Origin: an uncultured Collinsella sp.
Lineage (GTDB): Bacteria; Actinomycetota; Coriobacteriia; Coriobacteriales; Coriobacteriaceae
Assembly: GCA_900556285.1 (NCBI GenBank)
Contig: USOF01000082.1
Coordinates: forward strand, 1 to 6,162
Reading direction: 5' to 3'
DNA: 6,162 bases
Position numbers and translations under genes: made by a program. The notes under the pieces were generated by a model that saw only the letters and a program-made list of their open reading frames with translations, searched no databases and had not been told where the DNA came from. This document shows positions 1 through 5,479 of this stretch, one piece after another; the first letter of the stretch is position 1, and each line of letters starts with the position of its first letter.

Positions 1-641
1 TCTTCATCACCACGAACTTCCAGCTTATCGCCCTGGTGTTTGTCGCGATCATCATCTTGCTGGACGCCATCATCTACCTGCCGTTCTTGAAGGCGTACGA
101 TAAGCTGCTCTGCGACCAGGAGGCCGAGCGCGCCGCCGAGCTGGGTCTTGAGTCCGATAGTGTCGCTGCCGTCGCCGCCAACGCCTCTGCGCCCGCTGCC
201 GAGCAGGCCACCGCTTCCGTCGAGCCGACCGTTGCCGCCGCCGAGCCGACCGCCGCTGCCGCCGACAGCAAGCCTGTCGCCGATCAGCCCGAACCCGCTG
301 CCGATGCATCCTCCAAGAAGGATGTCGATGGCCTGAAGGTCCTCGTCCTGTGCGCCGGCGCCGGTACCTCTGCCATGCTCGCCAACGCCATCAAGGAAGG
401 TGCCGCACAGACCGGAGAGAATATCGCTTCCTCCGCAGGCGCCTATGGCCAGCACACTGCCATCATGGATCAGTACGACGTTATCGTGCTTGCCCCGCAG
501 GTCCGTAGCTACTACAACGACATGAAGGCCGACACCGATCGCCTGGGCATTAAGCTGCTCGCTCCGCGCGGTAAGGAATATATCGACCTTACTCGCGACC
601 CCGCTGGCGCCATCAAGTGGCTCCGCGAGAACCTCGACTAG
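1..641 (+). CDS. lacE: PTS lactose-family transporter subunit EIICB, C-terminal part (5' end outside window)
   Basis: The frame is open at the left edge (first full codon at base 3), so only the end of the permease is present; a GTG at 36 lies inside the membrane domain and is not the true start. The fragment begins with the last hydrophobic segment of the EIIC membrane channel and its exit motif (IIYLPFLKAYD). A linker of about 70 residues rich in Ala, Pro and Glu follows, then a cytoplasmic EIIB domain of about 100 residues. EIIB carries the phosphocysteine loop LVLCAGAGTS (Cys codon 351-353), which takes phosphate from EIIA and passes it to the incoming sugar. The domain is about two-thirds identical by eye to the EIIB encoded at 3602-5296. 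The next gene, 75 nt downstream on the same strand, is lacG, which supports lactose or a similar beta-galactoside as substrate. The family is the lactose/cellobiose/diacetylchitobiose PTS; exact substrate is inferred. Confidence 0.9.
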   Translation, partial: FITTNFQLIALVFVAIIILLDAIIYLPFLKAYDKLLCDQEAERAAELGLESDSVAAVAANASAPAAEQATASVEPTVAAAEPTAAAADSKPVADQPEPAADASSKKDVDGLKVLVLCAGAGTSAMLANAIKEGAAQTGENIASSAGAYGQHTAIMDQYDVIVLAPQVRSYYNDMKADTDRLGIKLLAPRGKEYIDLTRDPAGAIKWLRENLD

Positions 642-655
642 TTCCTCCCTCTGTT

Positions 656-682
656 GGTGCCCGGATCCCCAGTTCGGGCACC
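656..682 (+). other. Intercistronic hairpin between lacE and lacG
   Basis: Bases 656-663 (GGTGCCCG) are perfectly complementary to 675-682 (CGGGCACC). The stem can extend inward by G-T, A-T and T-G pairs, leaving a 5-nt loop. No T-run follows, so it does not look like an intrinsic terminator. It may protect or process the mRNA, or set the ratio of permease to hydrolase; this role is inferred. Confidence 0.5.
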
Positions 683-702
683 TCTCCCTATTCGTATCCC
701 AC

Positions 703-710
703 AGAAAGGA
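703..710 (+). promoter_or_regulatory. Ribosome binding site of lacG
   Basis: AGAAAGGA lies 6 nt before the ATG at 717. An ATG at 710 overlaps this site and is in a different frame, so 717 is the credible start. Confidence 0.7.
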
Positions 711-716
711 TGACTC

Positions 717-2138
717 ATGACCAACCCCATGCAGTTCCCCGACGGCTTCGTGTTTGGCGGCGCCACCGCTGCTTACCAGGTTGAAGGCGAGACCCGTACG
801 CACGGCAAGGGCAAAGTGCCCTGGGACGATTTCCTGGCAGCCCAGGGTCGCTTCTCCCCCGATCCCGCAAGCGACTTCTACAACAAATATCCGGTCGATA
901 TCGACCTGTGCCAGCGCTTCGGCATCAACGGTATCCGCGTCTCCATCGCTTGGAGCCGCATCTTCCCCAACGGCACTGGCGAGATCAACCCCGAGGGTGT
1001 CGCCTTCTATCATGAGCTTTTCGCCACCTGCAACAAAGCCGGCGTTATCCCCTATGTCACGCTCGATCACTTCGATACGCCCGAGGCCTTTTACCAGAAC
1101 GGCGGCGAGGGTTTCCTGACGCGCACGACGATTGACGCCTTTGTCGAGTACGCCAAGTTCTGCTTTGCCGAGTTCACCGAGGTCAAGCACTGGTTCACGT
1201 TTAACGAGATTCCCGCAACCGCCGAGGGCAGCTTTATCGTCGGCAACTGGCCGCACGGCGAGAAGTACCGCCTGGACAAGGCCTTCCAGCTCATGCACAA
1301 CATGATGGTGGCCCACGCCAAGGCTGTCGTCGCCTTTCATGAGGGCGGCTTTGAGGGCGAGATCGGCATTGTCCAGAACCTGGAGCCCAAGTATCCCCTC
1401 GACCCCAACAACGCCGCCGACTGCGAGGCAGCTCGCATGGCCGACGTCATCAACAACCGCTGGGTACTCGACGCCACCTTCCGCGGCCACTATGCAGCCG
1501 ACACCATGGAGGCTGCGACCAAGCTGGCCCATATCGCCGGCGGCGAGCTCGACGTTCGCGACGAGGACATCGCCGCGTTGACTGCCGCGCTCCCCTACAA
1601 CGATTGCCTGGGCGTCAACACCTACAAGTGCCAGTTTCTGCGTGCCGCCGAGGGCGAAAACGACATCAACCACAATGGCACCGGCGACAAGGGCTCCTCG
1701 CGCTGGTTCCTCAAGGGCGTGGGCGAGGCATGCGTGCGCGAAGGCGTTCCCACGACCGATTGGGACTGGATCATCTATCCCGAGGGCCTGTACGACCTGT
1801 TGCTCCGCATTAAGAACGATTACCCCAACTACAAGAAGATCTACATCACCGAGAACGGCATGGGCTATAAGGACGACTTCGAGGACGGCTTTATCGATGA
1901 CGCCCCTCGCATCGACTATATGCGTCAGCATCTCGCATGGATCCTCAAGGCGATTGACGGCGGCGTAAACGTCGACGGCTACTTTGTGTGGTCGCTGCAG
2001 GATCAGTTCTCCTGGACCAACGGCTACAACAAGCGCTACGGCCTGTTCTACATCGACTTTGAGACCCAGAAACGTTATCCCAAGGCAAGCGCATACTGGT
2101 ACAAGAACGTCGCGGAGACCGGCCTGCTCATGGCCTAG
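717..2138 (+). CDS. lacG: 6-phospho-beta-galactosidase (glycoside hydrolase family 1)
   Basis: Cytoplasmic retaining glycosidase that cleaves lactose 6-phosphate, delivered by the lactose PTS, into glucose and galactose 6-phosphate. The 473-residue product is close to the roughly 468-470 residues of known LacG proteins and can be followed against them along its whole length. It opens with the GH1 signature FGGATAAYQVEG (about 13-24). The acid/base Glu is E164 in TFNEI, and the nucleophile is E379 in ITENG. The phosphate-binding loop FSWTNGYNKRYG (431-442) keeps the Ser, Lys and Tyr (S432, K439, Y441) that distinguish 6-phospho-glycosidases from plain beta-glucosidases. In Lactococcus LacG, from memory, the equivalents are E160, E375, S428, K435 and Y437, a constant shift of four. 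Start at 717 is supported by AGAAAGGA 6 nt upstream. It follows the EIICB gene in one operon and ends 23 nt before a strong terminator. 6-phospho-beta-glucosidase activity is the main alternative, but similarity to LacG is much closer. Confidence 0.95.
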   Translation: MTNPMQFPDGFVFGGATAAYQVEGETRTHGKGKVPWDDFLAAQGRFSPDPASDFYNKYPVDIDLCQRFGINGIRVSIAWSRIFPNGTGEINPEGVAFYHELFATCNKAGVIPYVTLDHFDTPEAFYQNGGEGFLTRTTIDAFVEYAKFCFAEFTEVKHWFTFNEIPATAEGSFIVGNWPHGEKYRLDKAFQLMHNMMVAHAKAVVAFHEGGFEGEIGIVQNLEPKYPLDPNNAADCEAARMADVINNRWVLDATFRGHYAADTMEAATKLAHIAGGELDVRDEDIAALTAALPYNDCLGVNTYKCQFLRAAEGENDINHNGTGDKGSSRWFLKGVGEACVREGVPTTDWDWIIYPEGLYDLLLRIKNDYPNYKKIYITENGMGYKDDFEDGFIDDAPRIDYMRQHLAWILKAIDGGVNVDGYFVWSLQDQFSWTNGYNKRYGLFYIDFETQKRYPKASAYWYKNVAETGLLMA

Positions 2139-2161
2139 TTTCCGCTGCATACCCCCCTGTC

Positions 2162-2204
2162 GGCCGCATACGAATCCCTCCACGGGTTCGCATGCGGCCT
2201 TTTT
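2162..2204 (+). terminator. Rho-independent terminator of the lacE-lacG operon
   Basis: A long stem pairs 2162-2177 with 2184-2199 (GGCCGCAT at the base pairs with ATGCGGCC), with one A-C mismatch, one T-G wobble and a 6-nt loop. It is followed directly by TTTTTG. It sits 23 nt after the lacG stop codon and is a textbook intrinsic terminator. Confidence 0.9.
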
Positions 2205-2233
2205 GTTTTGGTTCGGCCCGTGCAGGCCGTTTG

Positions 2234-2288
2234 TCTCGATCTGTAACATCTAGTCGAGTATTTCGGCCCTAGCTGTTACAGATCAAGA
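2234..2288. repeat. Hairpin repeat unit 1 of 3
   Basis: Left arm TCTCGATCTGTAACA (2234-2248) and right arm TGTTACAGATCAAGA (2274-2288) are inverted copies with one mismatch, around a 25-nt loop. In this copy the pairing extends outward to 2229 and 2293 (GTTTG against CAAAC), giving 19 of 20 matching positions. The loop begins TCTAGTCGAGT, shared with unit 3. Units 1, 2 and 3 begin 80 and 81 nt apart. No protein is encoded here. The function is unknown to me. Confidence 0.85.
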
Positions 2289-2313
2289 CAAACAGAACGC
2301 CCGAGCAGAAATA

Positions 2314-2368
2314 TCTCAATCTGTAACACGTAGCCCACTTTCGACCGTCTAACTGTTACAGATCGAGA
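2314..2368. repeat. Hairpin repeat unit 2 of 3
   Basis: Left arm TCTCAATCTGTAACA (2314-2328) and right arm TGTTACAGATCGAGA (2354-2368) match at 14 of 15 positions around a 25-nt loop. The loop sequence differs from those of units 1 and 3 although its length is identical. The right flank ACAAAC is shared with unit 1. The gap from unit 1 is 25 nt, the same as the loop length. Confidence 0.85.
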
Positions 2369-2394
2369 CAAACGCCACAGGTCAATCCCTTTAA

Positions 2395-2449
2395 TCTCAA
2401 TCTGTAACATCTAGTCGAGTTTTTTGATCCCAACTGTTACAGATTGAGA
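2395..2449. repeat. Hairpin repeat unit 3 of 3
   Basis: Left arm TCTCAATCTGTAACA (2395-2409) and right arm TGTTACAGATTGAGA (2435-2449) are a perfect 15-bp inverted repeat around a 25-nt loop. The loop starts with TCTAGTCGAGT as in unit 1. The gap from unit 2 is 26 nt. The unit ends about 25 nt before the promoter-operator of the toxin-antitoxin operon. Confidence 0.85.
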
Positions 2450-2472
2450 CGATTCGACGGTATCGTCCGCAT

Positions 2473-2498
2473 GGACACACCGTGGTACAATTGTGTCC
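2473..2498 (+). promoter_or_regulatory. Promoter -10 and candidate autoregulatory operator of the toxin-antitoxin operon
   Basis: TACAAT at 2486-2491 is a good -10 hexamer; no convincing -35 is seen at the right distance. It is framed by an inverted repeat, GGACACA (2473-2479) and TGTGTCC (2492-2498), so a protein bound there would cover the promoter. Antitoxins of the Phd/YefM type usually repress their own operon through such palindromes. Binding here is inferred. Confidence 0.55.
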
Positions 2499-2504
2499 CA
2501 ACGC

Positions 2505-2512
2505 AAAGGAGG
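2505..2512 (+). promoter_or_regulatory. Ribosome binding site of the antitoxin gene
   Basis: AAAGGAGG is a near-perfect Shine-Dalgarno sequence 5 nt before the ATG at 2518. It settles the start against an in-frame GTG at 2482, which would also overlap the -10 region. Confidence 0.8.
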
Positions 2513-2517
2513 TACCC

Positions 2518-2784
2518 ATGTCAGTTTGTGTGCCCGTCCGAGACATGAAGGACACTGCTGCATTCACTACGCTTGTTGAGTCTGAGCGCGACGTCACCGT
2601 AACTAAGAACGGCTACGAGGCCATGCACTGCATCAGCAGCGACCAGTATCGCCTCATGCAAGAAGAAATCGCCAAGGCAAAACTGCTGTCTCGTATGATG
2701 TTGGCAGAAGACGAAATATCGCAAGGCGACTACAGCGATTACGAATCCTTCGCGGCTTCGATACGAGACAAATATGACCTATAA
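2518..2784 (+). CDS. Type II antitoxin, Phd/YefM family
   Basis: An 88-residue protein and first gene of a two-gene toxin-antitoxin operon. The N-terminal part fits the Phd/YefM DNA-binding fold: VPVRDMKDTAAFTTLVE (about 5-21), a strand VTVTKNGYEAM, then ISSDQYRLMQEE leading into a helix. The acidic C-terminal tail (about 63-88) is of the kind that wraps around and neutralises the toxin. In this family the antitoxin, alone or with toxin, represses the operon; the inverted repeat around the -10 at 2473-2498 is a candidate site. Its end overlaps the toxin start by 11 nt (2774-2784), which indicates coupled translation. The start at 2518 is set by the strong AAAGGAGG. Base composition is lower in GC than the lac genes to the left, consistent with a mobile module. 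Confidence 0.85.
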   Translation: MSVCVPVRDMKDTAAFTTLVESERDVTVTKNGYEAMHCISSDQYRLMQEEIAKAKLLSRMMLAEDEISQGDYSDYESFAASIRDKYDL

Positions 2785-3079
2785 CGTCGTAATCCTCAAA
2801 AGCGCGCGATATGAGTACGAGAGTATTGTCGGATACCTTGCTCAAATCCTCAAGAATCCGCGTGCAGCAGGCAATTTTGTCGCTGAGTTTGAATATCAGC
2901 TTGATCTGCTTCGCGAGCAGCCGCTCCTACGCCTCCTCTCGCACATGCAAGAGCTGGCGGCACGTAATTACCGATCGTTTCCCGTCAACAACTACGTGTG
3001 CCTTTACAAGTTTGAGCACGAAACAATCTATATCGCCCACATCTTTCATCAGTCACAGGACTACGCCCGCCTGGTCTAG
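2774..3079 (+). CDS. Type II toxin, RelE/ParE superfamily
   Basis: A 101-residue protein whose start lies inside the end of the antitoxin gene in another frame, the classic arrangement of an antitoxin-first TA pair. The N-terminal strand and helices (YNVVILKSARYEYESIVGYL, about 3-22) are followed by the helix with NPRAAGNFVAEFEYQLDLL. The C-terminal sheet is the most diagnostic part: YRSFPVNNYVCLYKF, then IYIAHIFHQSQDYARLV. These fit ParE/RelE toxins, in which the basic residue before the final strands and the last strand shape the active or binding face. RelE-type members cut mRNA on the ribosome, while ParE-type members poison DNA gyrase. The sequence looks more ParE-like, but the target cannot be decided by eye. 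The frame is intact and full length, so the module is probably functional. Confidence 0.85.
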   Translation: MTYNVVILKSARYEYESIVGYLAQILKNPRAAGNFVAEFEYQLDLLREQPLLRLLSHMQELAARNYRSFPVNNYVCLYKFEHETIYIAHIFHQSQDYARLV

Positions 3080-3110
3080 CCCACAAGCTGAATACTTGGC
3101 CCGAGCGCAT

Positions 3111-3161
3111 TTGCGTGTCATATCGCGTCACGTTGACGCGTAAAATGACGCGCAAGTTTTT
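3111..3161 (+). terminator. Probable intrinsic terminator of the toxin-antitoxin operon
   Basis: TTGCGTGTCAT (3111-3121) pairs with ATGACGCGCAA (3145-3155) over 11 positions with one U-G wobble. The pair encloses an inner hairpin CGCGTCA-CGT-TGACGCG (3124-3140). G and then TTTTT (3157-3161) follow. It lies 31 nt after the toxin stop. The same bases can form a competing 12-bp stem (3134-3145 with 3158-3169), so the real fold is uncertain. Confidence 0.55.
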
Positions 3162-3223
3162 ACGCGTCATCAAATTTGACGCACAAATGGTGTTTTTACT
3201 TATACGTGTCATTCTGCACGTCA
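3113..3223. repeat. Cluster of TGACGCG / CGCGTCA motifs
   Basis: About eight short related motifs occur in both orientations in 110 bp: GTGTCA 3115-3120, CGCGTCA 3124-3130, TGACGCG 3134-3140, TGACGCG 3146-3152, CGCGTCA 3163-3169, TGACGCA 3177-3183, CGTGTCA 3205-3211 and CACGTCA 3217-3223. They make several overlapping inverted repeats, the longest being 12 perfect base pairs (3134-3145 with 3158-3169). Part may serve as terminator; the downstream copies are not explained by that. From 3224 to 3280 I see nothing else. Confidence 0.6.
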
Positions 3224-3280
3224 TATTGAAACGATAATCCCCGCGCCGGCAGGGGGCAGAAGTATCGCCTGCTGCGCCAG

Positions 3281-3487
3281 CTAGCAGATGACCTGCGTGT
3301 GCTCCTCGATGGCGGCACGATCCTCGGCCGTGGGCCCCACAAAGGCGGCGGTGCGGCGGCGGTACATGCCGCCCACCAGGCACAGGTCGCAGTCTTCGCG
3401 CACCTCGAGCAGGTTAATAACCGAAAGCGAATTGGTCACATAGATGGAAGGCAGTTTGTCGGTGACTCGGAGAGCGCCAATGCGATC
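3281..3487 (-). pseudogene. Remnant of a DeoR-family (LacR/GlpR-like) sugar regulator
   Basis: On the - strand a 68-codon stretch is open between TGA (3488-3490) and TAG (3281-3283). It lacks a plausible start codon and ribosome site. Its middle reads IYVTNSLSVINLLEV, then CDLCLVGGMYRRRTAAFVGP. These correspond to the central effector-binding domain of DeoR-type repressors, which typically show a VVTNSL strand, then LLGG, then R..(A/G)FVGP. Intact family members are about 250 residues with an N-terminal helix-turn-helix, so both ends are missing here. Upstream, in a different - strand frame (about 3465-3507), the reading NERNRREIALALSES may be another decayed piece. DeoR/LacR proteins control lactose PTS operons, so this could be the former regulator of one of the flanking systems. 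The family call is by motif recognition only. Confidence 0.65.
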
Positions 3488-3531
3488 TCACGACGGTTGC
3501 GCTCATTGTCTCAATTAGATACCCAACGAAA

Positions 3532-3566
3532 TACGGCCCCGCAGCTCAATAAGCTGCGGGGCCGTA
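3532..3566 (-). terminator. Terminator hairpin of the - strand EIICB gene
   Basis: TACGGCCCCGCAGCT (3532-3546) and AGCTGCGGGGCCGTA (3552-3566) form a perfect 15-bp stem with a 5-nt loop, 35 nt beyond the EIICB stop codon. Reading on the - strand, only a weak T-rich tail (ATTTCGTT) follows. The stem strength and position make termination likely. Confidence 0.8.
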
Positions 3567-3601
3567 CTATGCACCGACGAATCAACGACGGAGTGAATCC
3601 A

Positions 3602-5296
3602 CTATTTGGCCAGCTCCTGAACGATCCAGTCAATTGCACCTTCGGGATCGTTGGTAAGGTCGATATACTCCTTGCCCCTTGTGGTGAGCAGTTTAATTCC
3701 AAGGCGATCGGTATCGGCCTTCATAGCGTCATAGTACATGCGTGCCTGGGGCGCCAGAACAATCACGTTGTACTGATCCATCGTCTCATAGTGGCTTCCG
3801 TACGCACCGGACTGAGAAACCAGATCGATACCCTTAGCAGCGGCACCTTCGCGAAGAGCATTTGCCAAGAGAGTCGAAGTGCCGGCACCCTGGCAAAGCA
3901 CAAGCACGCGGATCTGCTCCGCCTTGTCCTTTACCGCCTCGAGAGCTTTTGCGACATTTTCCTGCGCGGCAATAGCATCTGCATCCGAGTTTCCTGCAGT
4001 CTCCTTTGCAGACTCTTCCAAACAAAGCTGATGGTCATACGCCTTGCAGAACGGATAGTAAATCACAAAGTCAACGACCAACAGCACTGCCATCAATACG
4101 AGAGAACGCAGGTCGAGACCCGTGGTGAGGAATGCACCGATTGGGCCGGGAAGCGCCCACGGCATGGTATACATGGGGGCGTTCATTCCAATGACGTCAA
4201 TGGAAAATTTACCGATAATGGCGTTGACCATAGGAGCCACTAGGAAGGGCACGAACATATAGGGATTGAGAACAATCGGCATACCGAAGATAACGGGCTC
4301 GTTAACTCCAAAAATCACCGGGATAATCGATGCCTTGCCCATGGCTTTAAGCTGCTTGGAGCGCATAAACATGATCAGGATAATAGGAACGATGAACGTG
4401 CAGCCAGAACCGCCCAGACCGCCGATGAAGCTTGTAAAGTCCTGCGTGAGAGCAATTGACGGGTGTCCACCTGCTTGGAAAACCTCAAGATTGGTAACGG
4501 TATTGCCGTAGAGCGCAGCATTGATCGGACTCATGACAACCGAAGCACCGTGGATACCCATAAATTGGAAAAGTGCGACGGCGCCTTCGATAAGCGCCAT
4601 GCCAGGATAGGTGTCGACCGCGGAGAACAGCGGCGAGATGAGAGCGGATACCAAATTGGCGAACGGCACAGCAAGCAGCTTACGGCTCGCAAGATCGATA
4701 AAAGCGCACGCAAGGATCGAAAACCCAAATGCAAAGATATCGCGAAAACTCTGCGCAATAGAGCCAGGGACCTCTTTGGGAAGCTTGATCGTCACATTAT
4801 GGCTAATGCACACCTTATAGATATTAACGGTCAAGAATGCGGCTACGAACGCAGCGAGAAAACCCTTGGTTCCCATATAGCCGGTTTCAAAAACAGATGT
4901 ATCTGCTCCGCCAATCGAGACAACATCGTTCGTCACCGATAGCAAGAGCATGCCGCACATGGCACAAACCATGCACGAGGTGGGGTTGAGAGATTTACCC
5001 GAAGGCATGCGACGGTTCATCGACATGGCAAGTGAGCTCGCCGTGGTGCCGGCCACCATAACGCCAAGAAGTCCCATGGTATATGCATAGATTTTATTGA
5101 AGAAATCCAGCACCTCAGACGGAAGCGTGATGCCTACATAGGCAGGGAGCGTCGAAAGAAGAAGGAACAGGCTCGAGAACAGCACAATTGGCATATTCGA
5201 GAGAAAGCCATCCTTAATCGCCACCAGATAAATGTTCCTCGAGATTTTGTCGAAGAGGGGCTGGTGTTTTTCAAGGAATTTGACGATAGCGTCCAT
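3602..5296 (-). CDS. PTS lactose/cellobiose-family transporter subunit EIICB, complete
   Basis: Membrane permease that transports a disaccharide and phosphorylates it, 564 residues from the chosen start; LacE-type EIICB proteins are usually about 565-580. EIIC (about 1-425) has some ten hydrophobic segments, for example around 31-50, 70-90, 106-121, 142-160, 188-202, 298-312, 322-360 and 394-415. It carries H249 in FMGIHG and E333 in GVNEPVIFG, equivalent to the substrate-site His250 and Glu334 of the ChbC structure as I recall them. A charged linker of about 38 residues leads to EIIB (about 463-564) with phosphocysteine C468 in LVLCQGAGTS. The start at 5296 is preferred because AAAGGA lies 6 nt upstream; a start at 5326 would add ten residues without a good ribosome site. 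The paralogue at the left edge pairs with lacG, but no hydrolase adjoins this copy, so lactose, cellobiose or another beta-disaccharide are all possible. GC content is lower than in the lac operon. Confidence 0.93.
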   Translation of the reverse strand: MDAIVKFLEKHQPLFDKISRNIYLVAIKDGFLSNMPIVLFSSLFLLLSTLPAYVGITLPSEVLDFFNKIYAYTMGLLGVMVAGTTASSLAMSMNRRMPSGKSLNPTSCMVCAMCGMLLLSVTNDVVSIGGADTSVFETGYMGTKGFLAAFVAAFLTVNIYKVCISHNVTIKLPKEVPGSIAQSFRDIFAFGFSILACAFIDLASRKLLAVPFANLVSALISPLFSAVDTYPGMALIEGAVALFQFMGIHGASVVMSPINAALYGNTVTNLEVFQAGGHPSIALTQDFTSFIGGLGGSGCTFIVPIILIMFMRSKQLKAMGKASIIPVIFGVNEPVIFGMPIVLNPYMFVPFLVAPMVNAIIGKFSIDVIGMNAPMYTMPWALPGPIGAFLTTGLDLRSLVLMAVLLVVDFVIYYPFCKAYDHQLCLEESAKETAGNSDADAIAAQENVAKALEAVKDKAEQIRVLVLCQGAGTSTLLANALREGAAAKGIDLVSQSGAYGSHYETMDQYNVIVLAPQARMYYDAMKADTDRLGIKLLTTRGKEYIDLTNDPEGAIDWIVQELAK

Positions 5297-5302
5297 AACA
5301 CA

Positions 5303-5308
5303 TCCTTT
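5303..5308 (-). promoter_or_regulatory. Ribosome binding site of the - strand EIICB gene
   Basis: On the - strand AAAGGA (5308 down to 5303) stands 6 nt before the ATG at 5296. It is the reason for preferring this start over an in-frame ATG at 5326. Confidence 0.75.
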
Positions 5309-5364
5309 CATGATTCCCGGGCACACAACGATTTATCCGGACTCAACCGTCGTCGTCCCCGTTT

Positions 5365-5388
5365 GTATCCACTTATGTAAGTGAATAC
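5365..5388. promoter_or_regulatory. 24-bp palindrome, candidate operator for the EIICB gene
   Basis: The left half GTATCCACTTAT and right half GTAAGTGAATAC are inverted copies differing at one pair; the centre is CACTTA-TG-TAAGTG. It lies about 70-90 nt before the EIICB start codon and just downstream of a possible promoter at 5401-5429. A dimeric repressor bound here would block transcription. The regulator is unknown. Confidence 0.6.
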
Positions 5389-5400
5389 GTTCTTGTGCGA

Positions 5401-5429
5401 AATGTAATATCATTTGCGCGATTTGTCAT
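5401..5429 (-). promoter_or_regulatory. Possible promoter of the - strand EIICB gene
   Basis: On the - strand ATGACA (5429-5424) and TACATT (5406-5401) are separated by 17 nt, placing the transcript start near 5394, immediately before the 24-bp palindrome. An alternative further upstream has a perfect TTGACA (5463-5458) and a weaker AAGAAT (5440-5435), also 17 nt apart. I cannot choose between them from sequence. Confidence 0.4.
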
Positions 5430-5479
5430 AACCAATTCTTTTTCCGCTTTGTCGATATGTCAAGAATTCAAATACTTAT

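Noticed and set aside
74..309. Two - strand frames over the Ala-rich linker
   Set aside because: Low-complexity products of the GCC-rich linker on the other strand; no independent support.
2214..2236. Small hairpin CGGCC...GGCCG followed by TTTGTCT as a second terminator
   Set aside because: The stem is only 5 bp and the T-run is short and broken; a much stronger terminator lies just before it.
2229..2450. CRISPR array
   Set aside because: Repeats are only 15 nt and alternate in orientation, two of the 25-nt gaps share an 11-nt start, only three hairpin units exist, and no cas gene is near. Hairpin repeats fit better.
2482..2517. GTG start at 2482 for the antitoxin
   Set aside because: It overlaps the -10 hexamer and has no ribosome site; AAAGGAGG points to the ATG at 2518.
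2985..3383. A 132-codon - strand frame over the toxin end and the TGACGCG cluster
   Set aside because: It crosses a terminator-like hairpin and the toxin gene antisense; its Arg/His/Pro/Gly-rich start is the wrong frame of the DeoR remnant.
3299..4243. A 314-codon + strand frame
   Set aside because: It runs antisense to the end of the EIICB gene and to the DeoR remnant, whose - strand readings are clearly protein-like; the + reading has no family features.
4463..4942. A 159-codon + strand frame
   Set aside because: Antisense to the membrane domain of EIICB; no recognisable motif and no ribosome site noted.
5297..5326. Ten extra N-terminal residues for the - strand EIICB
   Set aside because: No ribosome site precedes 5326, while the ATG at 5296 has AAAGGA at 6 nt and begins at the usual N-terminus of the family.
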